Notes: a model not told the origin generated them from the letters alone. Numbered from the stretch's first letter, positions 35,530-44,969 are shown. The stretch is 45,481 nucleotides of DNA from Acidobacteriota bacterium (GCA_003222975.1 QHXN01000024.1:1-45481); one strand, 5' to 3'. Translations and numbers: made by a program.

Positions 35530-36774
35530 ATGACTTTTGACGACATCAAAGAGTCGGCGGCGATGGCCGTGGCGACAGTGAGGGCGAACAAGCTGCGCTC
35601 GTCGCTGACGATCTTGGGCGTGGCGATTGGCGTCGTCACGCTCACGTTCATGGTCTCGATCATCCAGGGCTTGAACAAGGCTTTCGCCGAGCAGATCGAA
35701 AGTTTAGGCTCGAACACCATCTTCGTCTCGAAGTTCGACCCGAGCTTCGGTCGCCAGCCGAACTCGGAGGAACTGCACCGCAAGGACATTTCGGTCGAGG
35801 ACGCCGAGGCCATCCGCACGGAGGCCGCCGACGCGGTCGAGTCGGTCGCGCCCATCCGCCGCAAAATCGCCGCAGACCTCCGCTACGCGGGCAAGGAGAC
35901 CGACACGCCCGTCCTCCTCGGCGTCACGCCCGAATACGAGTTCACGCTCTCGCAGTACGTCGAGCGCGGGCGCTTCGTCGTTGATGCGGACAACGCGGGC
36001 CGCGAGAACGTCGCCGTTCTCGCGCAGGACGTGGTGCGCTCGCTCTTCCCCTTTGAAGACCCCGTCGGCAAGGAGATCAAGATCGAGGGCCGGCCCTTCC
36101 GAGTCGTCGGCGTGATGGAGCCTCTGGGCAACTTCTTCGGCCAGTCGCGCGACAACTCGCTCTACATCCCCCTCTCGACCTTCGACAAATACTGGCGCGA
36201 CATCGAGCCGCCCGTCGTCGTCTTCTTCATCATCATCCGCCCGCACACGCGCGCCCACGTGCAGACGGCGACGGACGAGATAACAGACATCCTCCGTCGC
36301 CGGAGGCAAGTCCCCGCGGGCGTGAAGAACAACTTCGGCGTCTCCTCGCAGGACTCGCTCCTCGACTTCTACAATCAACTGACGGGCGCAACGTGGCTCG
36401 TGCTCACGGCCATCTCCTTCGTCGCGCTGATGATCGGCGGCATCGGCGTGATGAACATCATGCTGGTATCGGTGACGGAGCGGACGAAAGAGATCGGCAT
36501 CCGCAAGGCCGTGGGCGCGACGCGCGCCAACATCCTCTGGCAGTTCCTCATCGAGGCCGTCGTGCTCACGGGCCTGGGCGGCCTGGCTGGCCTGTGCGTA
36601 GGCGAGGTGGCGAGCCTTCTGATGAACAGGTATTCGCCGCTCCCGGCCTACGTGCCGCTCTGGGCCATCCTCGTCGGCATTGGGATTTCGGCGAGCGTCG
36701 GTATCGTCTTCGGCCTCTGGCCCGCGTGGAAGGCCGCGCGCCTCGACCCCATCGAGGCGCTGCGCTACGAGTAA
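35530..36774 (+). CDS. MacB-type ABC permease 2 (FtsX family)
   Basis: 414 residues. Membrane segment 1 (about 21-43, VRANKLRSSLTILGVAIGVVTLTFM) precedes a periplasmic core with SLGSNTIFVSKFDPSF and GREN/VAVLAQDVV blocks. The FtsX signature is at about 300-340 (MIGGIGVMNIMLVSVTERTKEIGIRKAVGATRANIL) and the protein ends GLWPAWKAARLDPIEALRYE. It is paralogous to permeases 1, 3 and 4. It has no Shine-Dalgarno; half element K abuts the ATG. Coupled transcription with permease 1 is likely, as only 26 bp separate them. Confidence 0.93.
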   Translation: MTFDDIKESAAMAVATVRANKLRSSLTILGVAIGVVTLTFMVSIIQGLNKAFAEQIESLGSNTIFVSKFDPSFGRQPNSEELHRKDISVEDAEAIRTEAADAVESVAPIRRKIAADLRYAGKETDTPVLLGVTPEYEFTLSQYVERGRFVVDADNAGRENVAVLAQDVVRSLFPFEDPVGKEIKIEGRPFRVVGVMEPLGNFFGQSRDNSLYIPLSTFDKYWRDIEPPVVVFFIIIRPHTRAHVQTATDEITDILRRRRQVPAGVKNNFGVSSQDSLLDFYNQLTGATWLVLTAISFVALMIGGIGVMNIMLVSVTERTKEIGIRKAVGATRANILWQFLIEAVVLTGLGGLAGLCVGEVASLLMNRYSPLPAYVPLWAILVGIGISASVGIVFGLWPAWKAARLDPIEALRYE

Positions 36775-36777
36775 AAA

Positions 36778-36890
36778 GGCCGTAAACCGTGAACCGTAAA
36801 CCGTGACGAGATAAAGCCGTGAACCGTGAACCGTGACAAGAAAAAAACTGTTCTTTACTTGTCACGGTTTACGGTTCACGGTTTACGGCC
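36778..36890. repeat. Heptad inverted-repeat element L (ACCGTGA/ACCGTAA unit), three arms
   Basis: Left arm 36779-36806 (GCCGTAA, ACCGTGA, ACCGTAA, ACCGTGA) and right arm 36862-36889 are perfect complements. A further direct arm (GCCGTGA, then two ACCGTGA units) sits between them at 36815-36835. The inner core TGACAAG...CTTGTCA resembles that of element N. It follows the permease 2 stop. Confidence 0.9.
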
Positions 36891-36924
36891 TTAAGATATT
36901 TCGCCGCCCGCATCGAACGCGGGG

Positions 36925-36951
36925 GCCGGGGCGCGCAACCAATGCCCCGGC
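36925..36951 (+). other. GC-rich stem-loop before permease 3
   Basis: GCCGGGGC (36925-36932) pairs with GCCCCGGC (36944-36951) across 11 nt. There is no T tract. It lies 22 bp before the permease 3 start and might affect its translation; chance in GC-rich DNA is possible. Confidence 0.35.
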
Positions 36952-36973
36952 TCAGCCGTAAGTACACCGAGCT

Positions 36974-38209
36974 ATGAAGTTCATCGAGACATTGAAGCTG
37001 GCCGCCGCGGCCATCTGGGCGCACAAGCTGCGCTCGGCCCTTACCCTCCTTGGCATGATCATCGGCGTGGCGGCGGTGGTCGTCGTCGTCTCGCTCATCC
37101 AGGGCTTCAACAACTACATTGACGAGAAGATCGCTAACATCGGCGCGAAGTCTTACACCATCGGTCGCTTCGGCTTCGACGACTTCAAAGACCTAGACGC
37201 CATCGCTGCCGCGCAGCGACGCAACAAGGAGCTGGACTTCGACGACTACGAGTTCCTGCGCACCCGCCTGACCCTGACGGACAAGCTCGGCGCTGGCGGG
37301 CGGCCCTCGACCGCCCAGATCAAGCGCGGCTCGGAGACCATTGACGACGTGCCCGTGGACGGCACGATGGCTATCGTCGGCGACATCCAGAAGGTGGACG
37401 TGGAAGACGGGCGCTACTTCCTCGACATCGAAGACAACAGCGCCGCGCGCGTCGCCTACGTCGGCGCGGATGTGGCGAACAAGCTCTTCCCCTCCTCCTC
37501 GGCGGTCGGCGGCGAGATAGATATCAACGGCCTCTCCTACCGCGTCATCGGCGTGGCGACGGCGAAGGGCACGGTCTTCGGCATCCCGCAGGACAACTTC
37601 GTCACGCTGCCGCTTCGGACTTACCGCCAGAACTTCGGCCCGCTCGTCCGGCAGCGCAGCTTCTACATCGTCGGCACGGCGAAAGACGACAAGCATTTCG
37701 ACGACGCCGTGGACGAGGCGCGCCAGTTGATGCGCATCCGCCGGGGCTTGAAGGCGGGCGAGAAGGATAACTTCGGCATCTTCACGCCCGACCTCATCAC
37801 GGGCCTGCGCGACCAACTGTTCGGCGTCATCTACATCGTCGCCGTCGTCGTGCCCGGCATCGCGCTCGTGGTCGGCGGCATCGTCGTGATGAACATCATG
37901 CTGGTGTCGGTGACGGAGCGGACGAAAGAGATCGGCATCCGCAAGGCCTTGGGCGCGCGGCGCAAGGACATACTCAAGCAGTTCCTGGTCGAGGCCGTCG
38001 TTCTCTCGGCCATCGGCGGCGCGACCGGCGTGCTGATCGCGTGGCTCCTGGGCCGCATCGTGACGGCGGTGCTCATCCCGACCTACCTGTCGGTGTGGGC
38101 GGTCGTCATCGCCGTCTCGGTGTCGGGCGGGATCGGTATCGCCGCCGGCATCTTCCCCGCCTGGAAAGCTTCGAGCCTCGACCCGATCGAGGCGCTGAGG
38201 GCGGATTAG
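36974..38209 (+). CDS. MacB-type ABC permease 3 (FtsX family)
   Basis: 411 residues. First membrane segment about 18-41 (LRSALTLLGMIIGVAAVVVVVSLI), periplasmic core with GAKSYTIGRFGFDDFKDL and NFVTLPLRTY, FtsX signature GGIVVMNIMLVSVTERTKEIGIRKALGARRKDIL, and a C-terminus LDPIEALRAD. The signature and C-terminus are nearest to permease 1, the core differs. It lies behind element L and the small stem-loop, 199 bp after permease 2, so it may be transcribed separately. Its TAG stop overlaps the left arm of element M. Confidence 0.93.
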   Translation: MKFIETLKLAAAAIWAHKLRSALTLLGMIIGVAAVVVVVSLIQGFNNYIDEKIANIGAKSYTIGRFGFDDFKDLDAIAAAQRRNKELDFDDYEFLRTRLTLTDKLGAGGRPSTAQIKRGSETIDDVPVDGTMAIVGDIQKVDVEDGRYFLDIEDNSAARVAYVGADVANKLFPSSSAVGGEIDINGLSYRVIGVATAKGTVFGIPQDNFVTLPLRTYRQNFGPLVRQRSFYIVGTAKDDKHFDDAVDEARQLMRIRRGLKAGEKDNFGIFTPDLITGLRDQLFGVIYIVAVVVPGIALVVGGIVVMNIMLVSVTERTKEIGIRKALGARRKDILKQFLVEAVVLSAIGGATGVLIAWLLGRIVTAVLIPTYLSVWAVVIAVSVSGGIGIAAGIFPAWKASSLDPIEALRAD

Positions 38210-38335
38210 CTTTCAGCACTCAGCCGTCAGCTTTCAGCTTTTTGAGTGCTGCCGCGGCTGAGAGGTTTGAGGTGAGAGTCGCGCCGGTCTGGGGAGTCAA
38301 AGCTGAAAGCTGACGGCTGAGTGCTGAGTGCTTTT
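38208..38335. repeat. Heptad inverted-repeat element M (GCTGAAA/GCTGAGT unit)
   Basis: Left units at 38208, 38215, 38222 and 38229 (AGCTTTC, AGCACTC, AGCCGTC, AGCTTTC). Right units at 38302, 38309, 38316 and 38323 (GCTGAAA, GCTGACG, GCTGAGT, GCTGAGT) plus GCTTTT, then the ATG of permease 4. Over 23 bp the arms are complementary. Spacer about 66 bp. Confidence 0.9.
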
Positions 38336-39598
38336 ATGAGACAACTGCTACGCAGCGACATTTACGAGAACCTGATGATGGCGTTGGGGACGCTGCGCGC
38401 CAACAAGCTGCGCTCGGCGCTGACCGTGGTGGGCGTCGTCATCGGCGTCTGGACGGTGATGGCGATTGCCTCCATCATCAGCGGCATTGACGAGGCCGTG
38501 AAGAAGGCGGTCGAGTCGTTCGGCACGCGCTCGATCATCATCTCGAAGTTCGACCCGGGCATCCACGTAGGCCGCCGCTCGCGCGAGGAGCGCATGCGCA
38601 AGAACCTGACCTACGACGACGCGATAGCGTTGCGCGCGCTGCCCACCATCGAGACGAGCATGCCGCTCCTCGACATCACGAACAACTTCTTCGGCTCAAA
38701 GCTCAACGTCTCGGCCAACGGCAAAACATCTTCGGCGGTGAGATTACAGGGGACTCTGCCCGACTACGACCGCGCCGGCATCATGATCATCTCGCAGGGG
38801 CGCTGGTTCTCGCAGTTCGAGAATGACAACAACGAGGAGGTCTGCGTCATCGGCTCGACCGTCGCGGACACCTTCTTCCCCACCCAGTCGCCGCTCGACC
38901 AGACGATCCAGATCGGCGGCAGCAACTTCCGCGTCCTCGGCGTCTTCGAGCCGCGCGAGCAGTTGGGCGGCGGGGGCACCGGCACCAACGACCAGAACAA
39001 CGTCATCTACATCCCCTACAACGTCGCGCACAAGCTCAAGCCGGACGCCGAGCAGGTCACCATCCTCGCCATCGCCAGGGCGGGGCAGATGGACGAGGCC
39101 GTTGACCAGGTGACGGACATGCTGCGGGTGCGCCGCAGCGTCAGCTTCAGCCAGCCGAACGACTTCGGCATCTCGACCGCCGAGTCAATCATCAGCCAGT
39201 TCCGCTCGATCACCGCCGGCATTGCGCTGGCGATGGTCGCCATCTCCTCGGTCGGCCTGATGGTCGGCGGCATCGGCGTGATGAACATCATGCTGGTCTC
39301 GGTGACGGAGCGGACGCGCGAGATCGGGATGCGCAAGGCCATCGGCGCGCGCCGCAAGGACATACTCTGGCAGTTCCTCATCGAGGCCGCGACGCTCACA
39401 GGCTTCGGCGGACTCGTCGGGCTGCTGATGGGCTGGGCCACGACGCTCCTGATACGCCTCTTCGTCCCGTCCTATGTCCCAGTCTGGGCACCCATCGCCG
39501 GCTTCGTCGCTTCGGTCGGCATCGGCATCGTCTTCGGCCTCTGGCCCGCGTGGAAGGCCGCGCGCTTAGACCCCATCGAGGCGTTGCGCTACGAATAA
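38336..39598 (+). CDS. MacB-type ABC permease 4 (FtsX family)
   Basis: 420 residues from ATG 38336 (MRQLLRSDIYENL); a GTG at 38321 would only translate repeat DNA. Membrane segment 1 is at about 24-45 (LRSALTVVGVVIGVWTVMAI). The periplasmic core (GTRSIIISKFDPGIH, RGRWFSQFEN-like) is followed by the FtsX signature at about 310-350 (VGGIGVMNIMLVSVTERTREIGMRKAIGARRKDIL) and end GLWPAWKAARLDPIEALRYE, matching permease 2. It has no Shine-Dalgarno; element M abuts the ATG. It is the last gene of the exporter set and converges with the Yip1 gene, with element N between them. Confidence 0.93.
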   Translation: MRQLLRSDIYENLMMALGTLRANKLRSALTVVGVVIGVWTVMAIASIISGIDEAVKKAVESFGTRSIIISKFDPGIHVGRRSREERMRKNLTYDDAIALRALPTIETSMPLLDITNNFFGSKLNVSANGKTSSAVRLQGTLPDYDRAGIMIISQGRWFSQFENDNNEEVCVIGSTVADTFFPTQSPLDQTIQIGGSNFRVLGVFEPREQLGGGGTGTNDQNNVIYIPYNVAHKLKPDAEQVTILAIARAGQMDEAVDQVTDMLRVRRSVSFSQPNDFGISTAESIISQFRSITAGIALAMVAISSVGLMVGGIGVMNIMLVSVTERTREIGMRKAIGARRKDILWQFLIEAATLTGFGGLVGLLMGWATTLLIRLFVPSYVPVWAPIAGFVASVGIGIVFGLWPAWKAARLDPIEALRYE

Positions 39599-39602
39599 AA
39601 GA

Positions 39603-39697
39603 GCCGTGAGCCGTAAACCGTAAACCGTGACAAGAGAAAAATCGCTTTCTTCTTGTCACGGTTTACGGTTTACGGTTTACGGCTCACGGCTCACGGC
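39603..39697. repeat. Heptad inverted-repeat element N (ACCGTAA/ACCGTGA unit), possible bidirectional terminator
   Basis: Four left units at 39603-39630 (GCCGTGA, GCCGTAA, ACCGTAA, ACCGTGA), core ACAAGAGAAAAATCG...CTTGT, and six right units at 39656-39697. The right arm has two extra units, which suggests copy change by slippage. AAAAGA precedes and TCTTTT follows, and the flanking genes converge. Confidence 0.9.
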
Positions 39698-39701
39698 TCT
39701 T

Positions 39702-40487
39702 TTACGACGCCGCTTGTCCGAAGGCCGCCGCCCAGCCGACCTTGAGCAGGACGCCGAGCAGCCAGAGGCCGAGCGCGACTGTCCACGCAGACCCCGAAGA
39801 CAACTTCCCGACTTTGCGCAGGCCGAGCGCGGCGAGGAAGAGGCCGTAGAAGGTGAAGAGGTCGAACGAGCCGAGCAGCGCGCCGAGCGCGGGCGAAGAG
39901 CCGTGCGGGAGCAGCACCGCCAGGTTCGCGCGGACGAGTCCGCCCGGCTGCGTGGGGTTGATGTCCTCGGCGGGCGTCAGCAGCACCACGATAACGGCCA
40001 AGATCGCGGACAGCACGCCGGGCGCGAAGCTCGAATACGTCCACACTGAGAGCGCCTGCTTGTAACGTATCGCGCCGCCCATGAGCATCGAGCCGAGCAG
40101 GTAGAGCGCACCGCCCGCCGCGATGAAGACCACCGTCCCGATGAAGGGGAAGAGATAGACTACGACCTTGCCGATGGGGCCGTTGTAGAAGCCGACGGCG
40201 GCGTCCACCTGCTCCGGCGTCATCTGCGACGCCCGCGGGCCTTTCATAATCTGCTCGCGCATGAAGGCCGCGTAGTCAATCTTGTTGAAGATCAGGAAAG
40301 TCACCGCCATCGAGATCACGACGATGATGATCGCCGCCACGAGGAACCGCGGTCGCTCGCGCAGCGCCTCGAACGTGCGCCCCGGCTCGAAGAAGATGCC
40401 CGTCAGGGTCGCGGGCGTGGACATCACGGGCCCGGCGGGGCCAGCGTAGGAGGGCTGCGGCGGGGGAGTCGTAAAGTTTTCGCTCAT
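39702..40487 (-). CDS. Yip1-domain membrane protein
   Basis: 261 residues. A short Pro-rich N-terminus and the amphipathic lead ATLTGIFFEPGRTFEALRERPRF, typical of Yip1-domain proteins, come first. Membrane segments follow at about 48-68 (FLVAAIIIVVISMAVTFLIF), 108-133, 143-168, 205-228 and 236-256. The role of bacterial Yip1 proteins is unknown; they are common in Acidobacteriota and often sit beside ABC transporters. It follows the DppF-like gene at a distance of 105 bp on the same strand. No motif gives a substrate. Confidence 0.88.
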   Translation of the reverse strand: MSENFTTPPPQPSYAGPAGPVMSTPATLTGIFFEPGRTFEALRERPRFLVAAIIIVVISMAVTFLIFNKIDYAAFMREQIMKGPRASQMTPEQVDAAVGFYNGPIGKVVVYLFPFIGTVVFIAAGGALYLLGSMLMGGAIRYKQALSVWTYSSFAPGVLSAILAVIVVLLTPAEDINPTQPGGLVRANLAVLLPHGSSPALGALLGSFDLFTFYGLFLAALGLRKVGKLSSGSAWTVALGLWLLGVLLKVGWAAAFGQAAS

Positions 40488-40592
40488 AGTCTTTTCTTCT
40501 GCAAGGCAAATCCGGTTGGAATGGGTTGTCGCAAAGGTTACAACTGCCGGTCAGGTATCACAACTCTGATACGCGCGCCCGCGCGTTTTGTT

Positions 40593-41651
40593 TCAGGCAG
40601 CCGTCGGCGCTTCCGGCCAGCCGGGGACGCGTATGCAGGCGACGGTGTGGCCGGGCCTGACCTCGCGCAGGTCGGGATCAATCTGCGAGCACTCAGGCAG
40701 CGCTTCGGGGCAGCGCGTGTGGAAGCGGCAGCCCGCGGGCGGCCTTATCGGCGTCGGCACGTCGCCCTTCAAGACGATGCGCTCGCGCTTGCGCGTCGGG
40801 TCGGGGACGGGGATGGCCGAGAGCAGCGCGCGCGTGTAAGGGTGGAGCGGGTTGGTATAAAGCTCCTCGGCTGTGGCGACCTCGACGATGCGGCCCAGGT
40901 ACATGACGGCCACGCGGTCGGAGATGTGCTCGACCACCGCCAGGCCGTGCGAGATGAAGAGGTAGGTGAGGTTGAACTCCCCCTGCAAGTCCGCGAGCAG
41001 GTTGACGACCTGCGCCTGCACGCTCACGTCGAGCGCCGAGACCGGCTCGTCGGCGACGACAAGCTTCGGGTTCAGTGCGAGCGCGCGGGCGATGCCGATG
41101 CGCTGCCGCTGCCCGCCCGAAAACTCGTGCGGGTAGCGGTTCATGTAGTCGGGGTCGAGTCCGACTTTACGCAGCAGGTCTGCGACGCGCTCGCGCCTCT
41201 CGCCGCGGTCGCCGATGCGGTGGATGACGAGCGGCTCGGCGACGATGTCGCGCACCTTCATGCGCGGGTTAAGGCTGGCGTAAGGGTCTTGGAAGATGAT
41301 CTGCATCTCGCGCCGCAGACGCCTCAGTTCCCCGCCCGACAGCGTGAGCACGTCTTCGCCCTCGAACCTCACCTCGCCGCGCGTCGGCTCAATCAAACGG
41401 AGCAGGCAGCGGCCCACGGTTGACTTGCCGCAGCCCGACTCGCCGACGAGGCCCAGCGTCTCGCCGCGGAAGATTTCAAACGTCACGCCGTCCACGGCGC
41501 GCACCACGTCGTCGCTGTCCGTCACCGGAAAGTGCTTGACGAGGCCGCGCACGCGCACAAGCTCGCGCACGCACGCATCCTGCGCGTCCCGCGCGCGCGC
41601 CGCCGCGGCCTCGGCCTGCGGCACTGCCTGCATGCGTTCGTTCGTGCTCAT
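40593..41651 (-). CDS. Oligopeptide/dipeptide ABC ATPase, DppF/OppF type
   Basis: 352 residues. Walker [17 protein letters not shown]-loop [16 protein letters not shown], signature [16 protein letters not shown], Walker [18 protein letters not shown] and the C-terminal oligopeptide_ABC_C region ([18 protein letters not shown], then [16 protein letters not shown] with its cysteines) are all present. Partner of the DppD-type ATPase directly upstream. No binding protein or permease for peptides lies in the window, so the remaining subunits must be elsewhere. The N-terminal 25 residues are an alanine-rich extension. Confidence 0.94.
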   Translation of the reverse strand: MSTNERMQAVPQAEAAAARARDAQDACVRELVRVRGLVKHFPVTDSDDVVRAVDGVTFEIFRGETLGLVGESGCGKSTVGRCLLRLIEPTRGEVRFEGEDVLTLSGGELRRLRREMQIIFQDPYASLNPRMKVRDIVAEPLVIHRIGDRGERRERVADLLRKVGLDPDYMNRYPHEFSGGQRQRIGIARALALNPKLVVADEPVSALDVSVQAQVVNLLADLQGEFNLTYLFISHGLAVVEHISDRVAVMYLGRIVEVATAEELYTNPLHPYTRALLSAIPVPDPTRKRERIVLKGDVPTPIRPPAGCRFHTRCPEALPECSQIDPDLREVRPGHTVACIRVPGWPEAPTAA

Positions 41652-41658
41652 GAATCTG

Positions 41659-41740
41659 GAATGATGAATGCGGAATGCGGAATGATGAATTTGAAGTAGC
41701 TCCCGCCTCTCAATTCATCATTCATCATTCCGCATTCCGC
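41659..41740. repeat. Heptad inverted-repeat element O (GATGAAT/GCGGAAT unit)
   Basis: Left units at 41663, 41670, 41677 and 41684 (GATGAAT, GCGGAAT twice, GATGAAT), core 41691-41712, right units at 41713, 41720, 41727 and 41734. The core reverse complement GAGAGGCGGGAGC... resembles D, G and H less closely. The right arm encodes the last residues and the stop of the DppD-type gene. Confidence 0.9.
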
Positions 41741-42753
41741 ATTTCACCAATCTGCTTGTCCGCCGCGACCGCCGCCGTGAGGTCGTAGAGTACGCAGCGC
41801 ACGCTCACCCCGCCGTCGAGCTGGTAGAGCGGGATGTCACCCTCGGTGCAGCGCGGCATGCGGTGCGGGCAGCGCGGCGCGAAGTGGCAGCCCGCGGGGA
41901 GGTTCGTCGGCTTCGGCACGGTGCCCTCGATGGTCTGGAGCCGCTCGATCTTCTTGACCTCGGCCTCGGTCAGCTTCGGGACAGACCGCAGCAGGCCCTC
42001 GGTGTAAGGGTGCTTGGGCCGCGCGAACAACTCCTCGACCGGCGACTCTTCGACGATGCGCCCCGTGTACATCACCGCCACGCGGTCGGCGACCTCGGCG
42101 ACGACGCCCAGGTCGTGCGTGATGAGCAGCACGGCGAGGTTCCGCGTCCTTCGGAGTTCGTCAATCAGCTCAAGAATCTGCGCCTGGATGGTTACGTCGA
42201 GCGCGGTCGTCGGCTCGTCGGCGATCAGAAGCTTCGGGTCGCACGCCAGGGCCATCGCGATCATCACGCGCTGGCGCATGCCACCCGAAAGCTGGTGCGG
42301 GTAGTCGTCCGCGCGCCGCGCCGGGTCTGGTATCGAGACCTCGCGCATCGCCCCGACCGCCGCCTCGCGCGCTTGTCTTCGACTTAACCCCCGGTGCAAA
42401 CGCAGCGCCTCGGCGATCTGCTCGCCGACGGTATAGACGGGGTTCAAGGAAGTCATCGGGTCTTGGAAGATCATCGCGATGTCGTCGCCGCGAATCTCCC
42501 GCATCCGCTCCTCCGAGACCTTCAACAAATTCTCGCCGCCGAACCAGACCTCGCCGCCCACGACCCGTCCGGGCGGCCCGACCAGACGCATGACGGAGAG
42601 CGCCGTGATTGACTTCCCGCACCCCGACTCGCCGACGAGTCCGAGCAGTTCACCCTCGTCCAAGTGAAAGCTCACGCCTTCAACAGCGCGCACCAGCCCC
42701 GCGCGCACGGGGAAGTGCGTCTGAAGATTTTTGACTTCGAGCAGGTGCGGCAT
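41725..42753 (-). CDS. Oligopeptide/dipeptide ABC ATPase, DppD/OppD type
   Basis: 342 residues. Walker [19 protein letters not shown]-loop [16 protein letters not shown], signature [16 protein letters not shown], Walker [18 protein letters not shown] and the C-terminal [12 protein letters not shown] with [14 protein letters not shown] are all present. The last five residues, MRNAE, and the TGA stop are supplied by element O, so the original C-terminus was probably altered by the element. There is no clear Shine-Dalgarno. The gene is 35 bp behind the broken mutase gene and 73 bp before its DppF-type partner. Confidence 0.93.
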   Translation of the reverse strand: MPHLLEVKNLQTHFPVRAGLVRAVEGVSFHLDEGELLGLVGESGCGKSITALSVMRLVGPPGRVVGGEVWFGGENLLKVSEERMREIRGDDIAMIFQDPMTSLNPVYTVGEQIAEALRLHRGLSRRQAREAAVGAMREVSIPDPARRADDYPHQLSGGMRQRVMIAMALACDPKLLIADEPTTALDVTIQAQILELIDELRRTRNLAVLLITHDLGVVAEVADRVAVMYTGRIVEESPVEELFARPKHPYTEGLLRSVPKLTEAEVKKIERLQTIEGTVPKPTNLPAGCHFAPRCPHRMPRCTEGDIPLYQLDGGVSVRCVLYDLTAAVAADKQIGEMRNAE

Positions 42754-42788
42754 TCGGGCGAGAGCTTACCACAGGACGCGGTGCGGCC

Positions 42789-44213
<1,425 letters not shown>

Positions 44214-44332
44214 AAATTTCTCTTCGGGCGAGGGTGTCTCGGGCCGTTTGCTTGTCGCCTTTGAATTGAGTCGAAGCCTAGCACACGGCGCGCGGGCGTA
44301 GCAACGCGGTCGTCGTCGCCGCGCGCAGGCGG

Positions 44333-44362
44333 TTGACCTGCACGGGCGCGCGCGAGTAGCAT
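44333..44362 (+). promoter_or_regulatory. Promoter of the gene at 44418
   Basis: TTGACC (44333-44338) and TAGCAT (44357-44362) are 18 bp apart, 5 of 6 and 4 of 6 consensus positions. It is divergent from the broken mutase gene. Confidence 0.5.
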
Positions 44363-44417
44363 CTGAAATTAAAGAGAGCATCCCCCGCGAAATTCATCTT
44401 CGGACGCGAGACACATT

Positions 44418-44684
44418 TTGGAAATAAACGACGACGCCAAAGAGATCGTGCAGGAGCTGGGCGCGGCCATCAACTCGGCGGTCGAGCGCTCGCCGGAGGT
44501 GGCCGAGGCCATCGAGCGCCTGCGCGAGGCGGGCTACGAGCTGGAGCTGACGCTACGGCTCGAAATCGGCCTGCGCGAGCAGGAGGACGCGCGCGCCGCG
44601 GAAGTGTCGTCGGGGCTGGAGCTGACGGACGAAGACCGGCGGACGCTGCGCAGCATGAAGATTCGCTTCGACGACGCGGACTGA
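44418..44684 (+). CDS. Small conserved-looking acidic helical protein
   Basis: 88 residues with a TTG start (LEINDDAKEIVQELGAAINSAVE...). The body is predicted helical and acidic, with segments EAIERLREAGYELELTLRLEIGL and LTDEDRRTLRSMKIRFDD. I recall similar short acidic proteins in Acidobacteriota but do not recognise a family. There is no signal peptide or membrane segment. The start is uncertain: no ATG is near, the promoter at 44333 fits, and the ribosome site is weak. Coding-type third-position GC bias supports it as real. Confidence 0.65.
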   Translation: MEINDDAKEIVQELGAAINSAVERSPEVAEAIERLREAGYELELTLRLEIGLREQEDARAAEVSSGLELTDEDRRTLRSMKIRFDDAD

Positions 44685-44771
44685 TGTCGCCGCTAGCCAA
44701 ACCGGGTTTAATCAAACCGGACTGAGGCCGCCGGCAACCGGACTAATCGGACGAGGACTGGGAGGGTTTCG

Positions 44772-44969
44772 ATGAACGTCGCGAGCGTGTTGATGTTGCT
44801 GGTGGGCCTGTTCGGGCTTTTCCTTCTCGTCATGGGGCTGCTCTCGGTCGGCCAGGCCGGGAACATGCCGCTGTTCGGCATCAAGTTCGGCGGCTGGTTC
44901 CTCGTCATCGTCAGCCTCTTCATCGCGGGCGGCGGCTTCGTCGGCTTCTTCCGCATGCGACGGCGCTGA
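44772..44969 (+). CDS. Small two-helix membrane protein
   Basis: 65 residues. Two hydrophobic helices (about 4-26 and 40-60) joined by a short loop GQAGNMPLFGIKFGG, ending in the positive RMRRR, so the C-terminus is probably cytoplasmic. GGGAGGG precedes the ATG by 7 bases. Its function is unknown; it precedes the ATP synthase beta gene, but no functional link is evident. Confidence 0.75.
   Translation: MNVASVLMLLVGLFGLFLLVMGLLSVGQAGNMPLFGIKFGGWFLVIVSLFIAGGGFVGFFRMRRR

Noticed and set aside
16441..41743. CRISPR arrays as an explanation for the heptad elements
   Set aside because: Units are 7 bp without spacers and in inverted arms; no cas genes.
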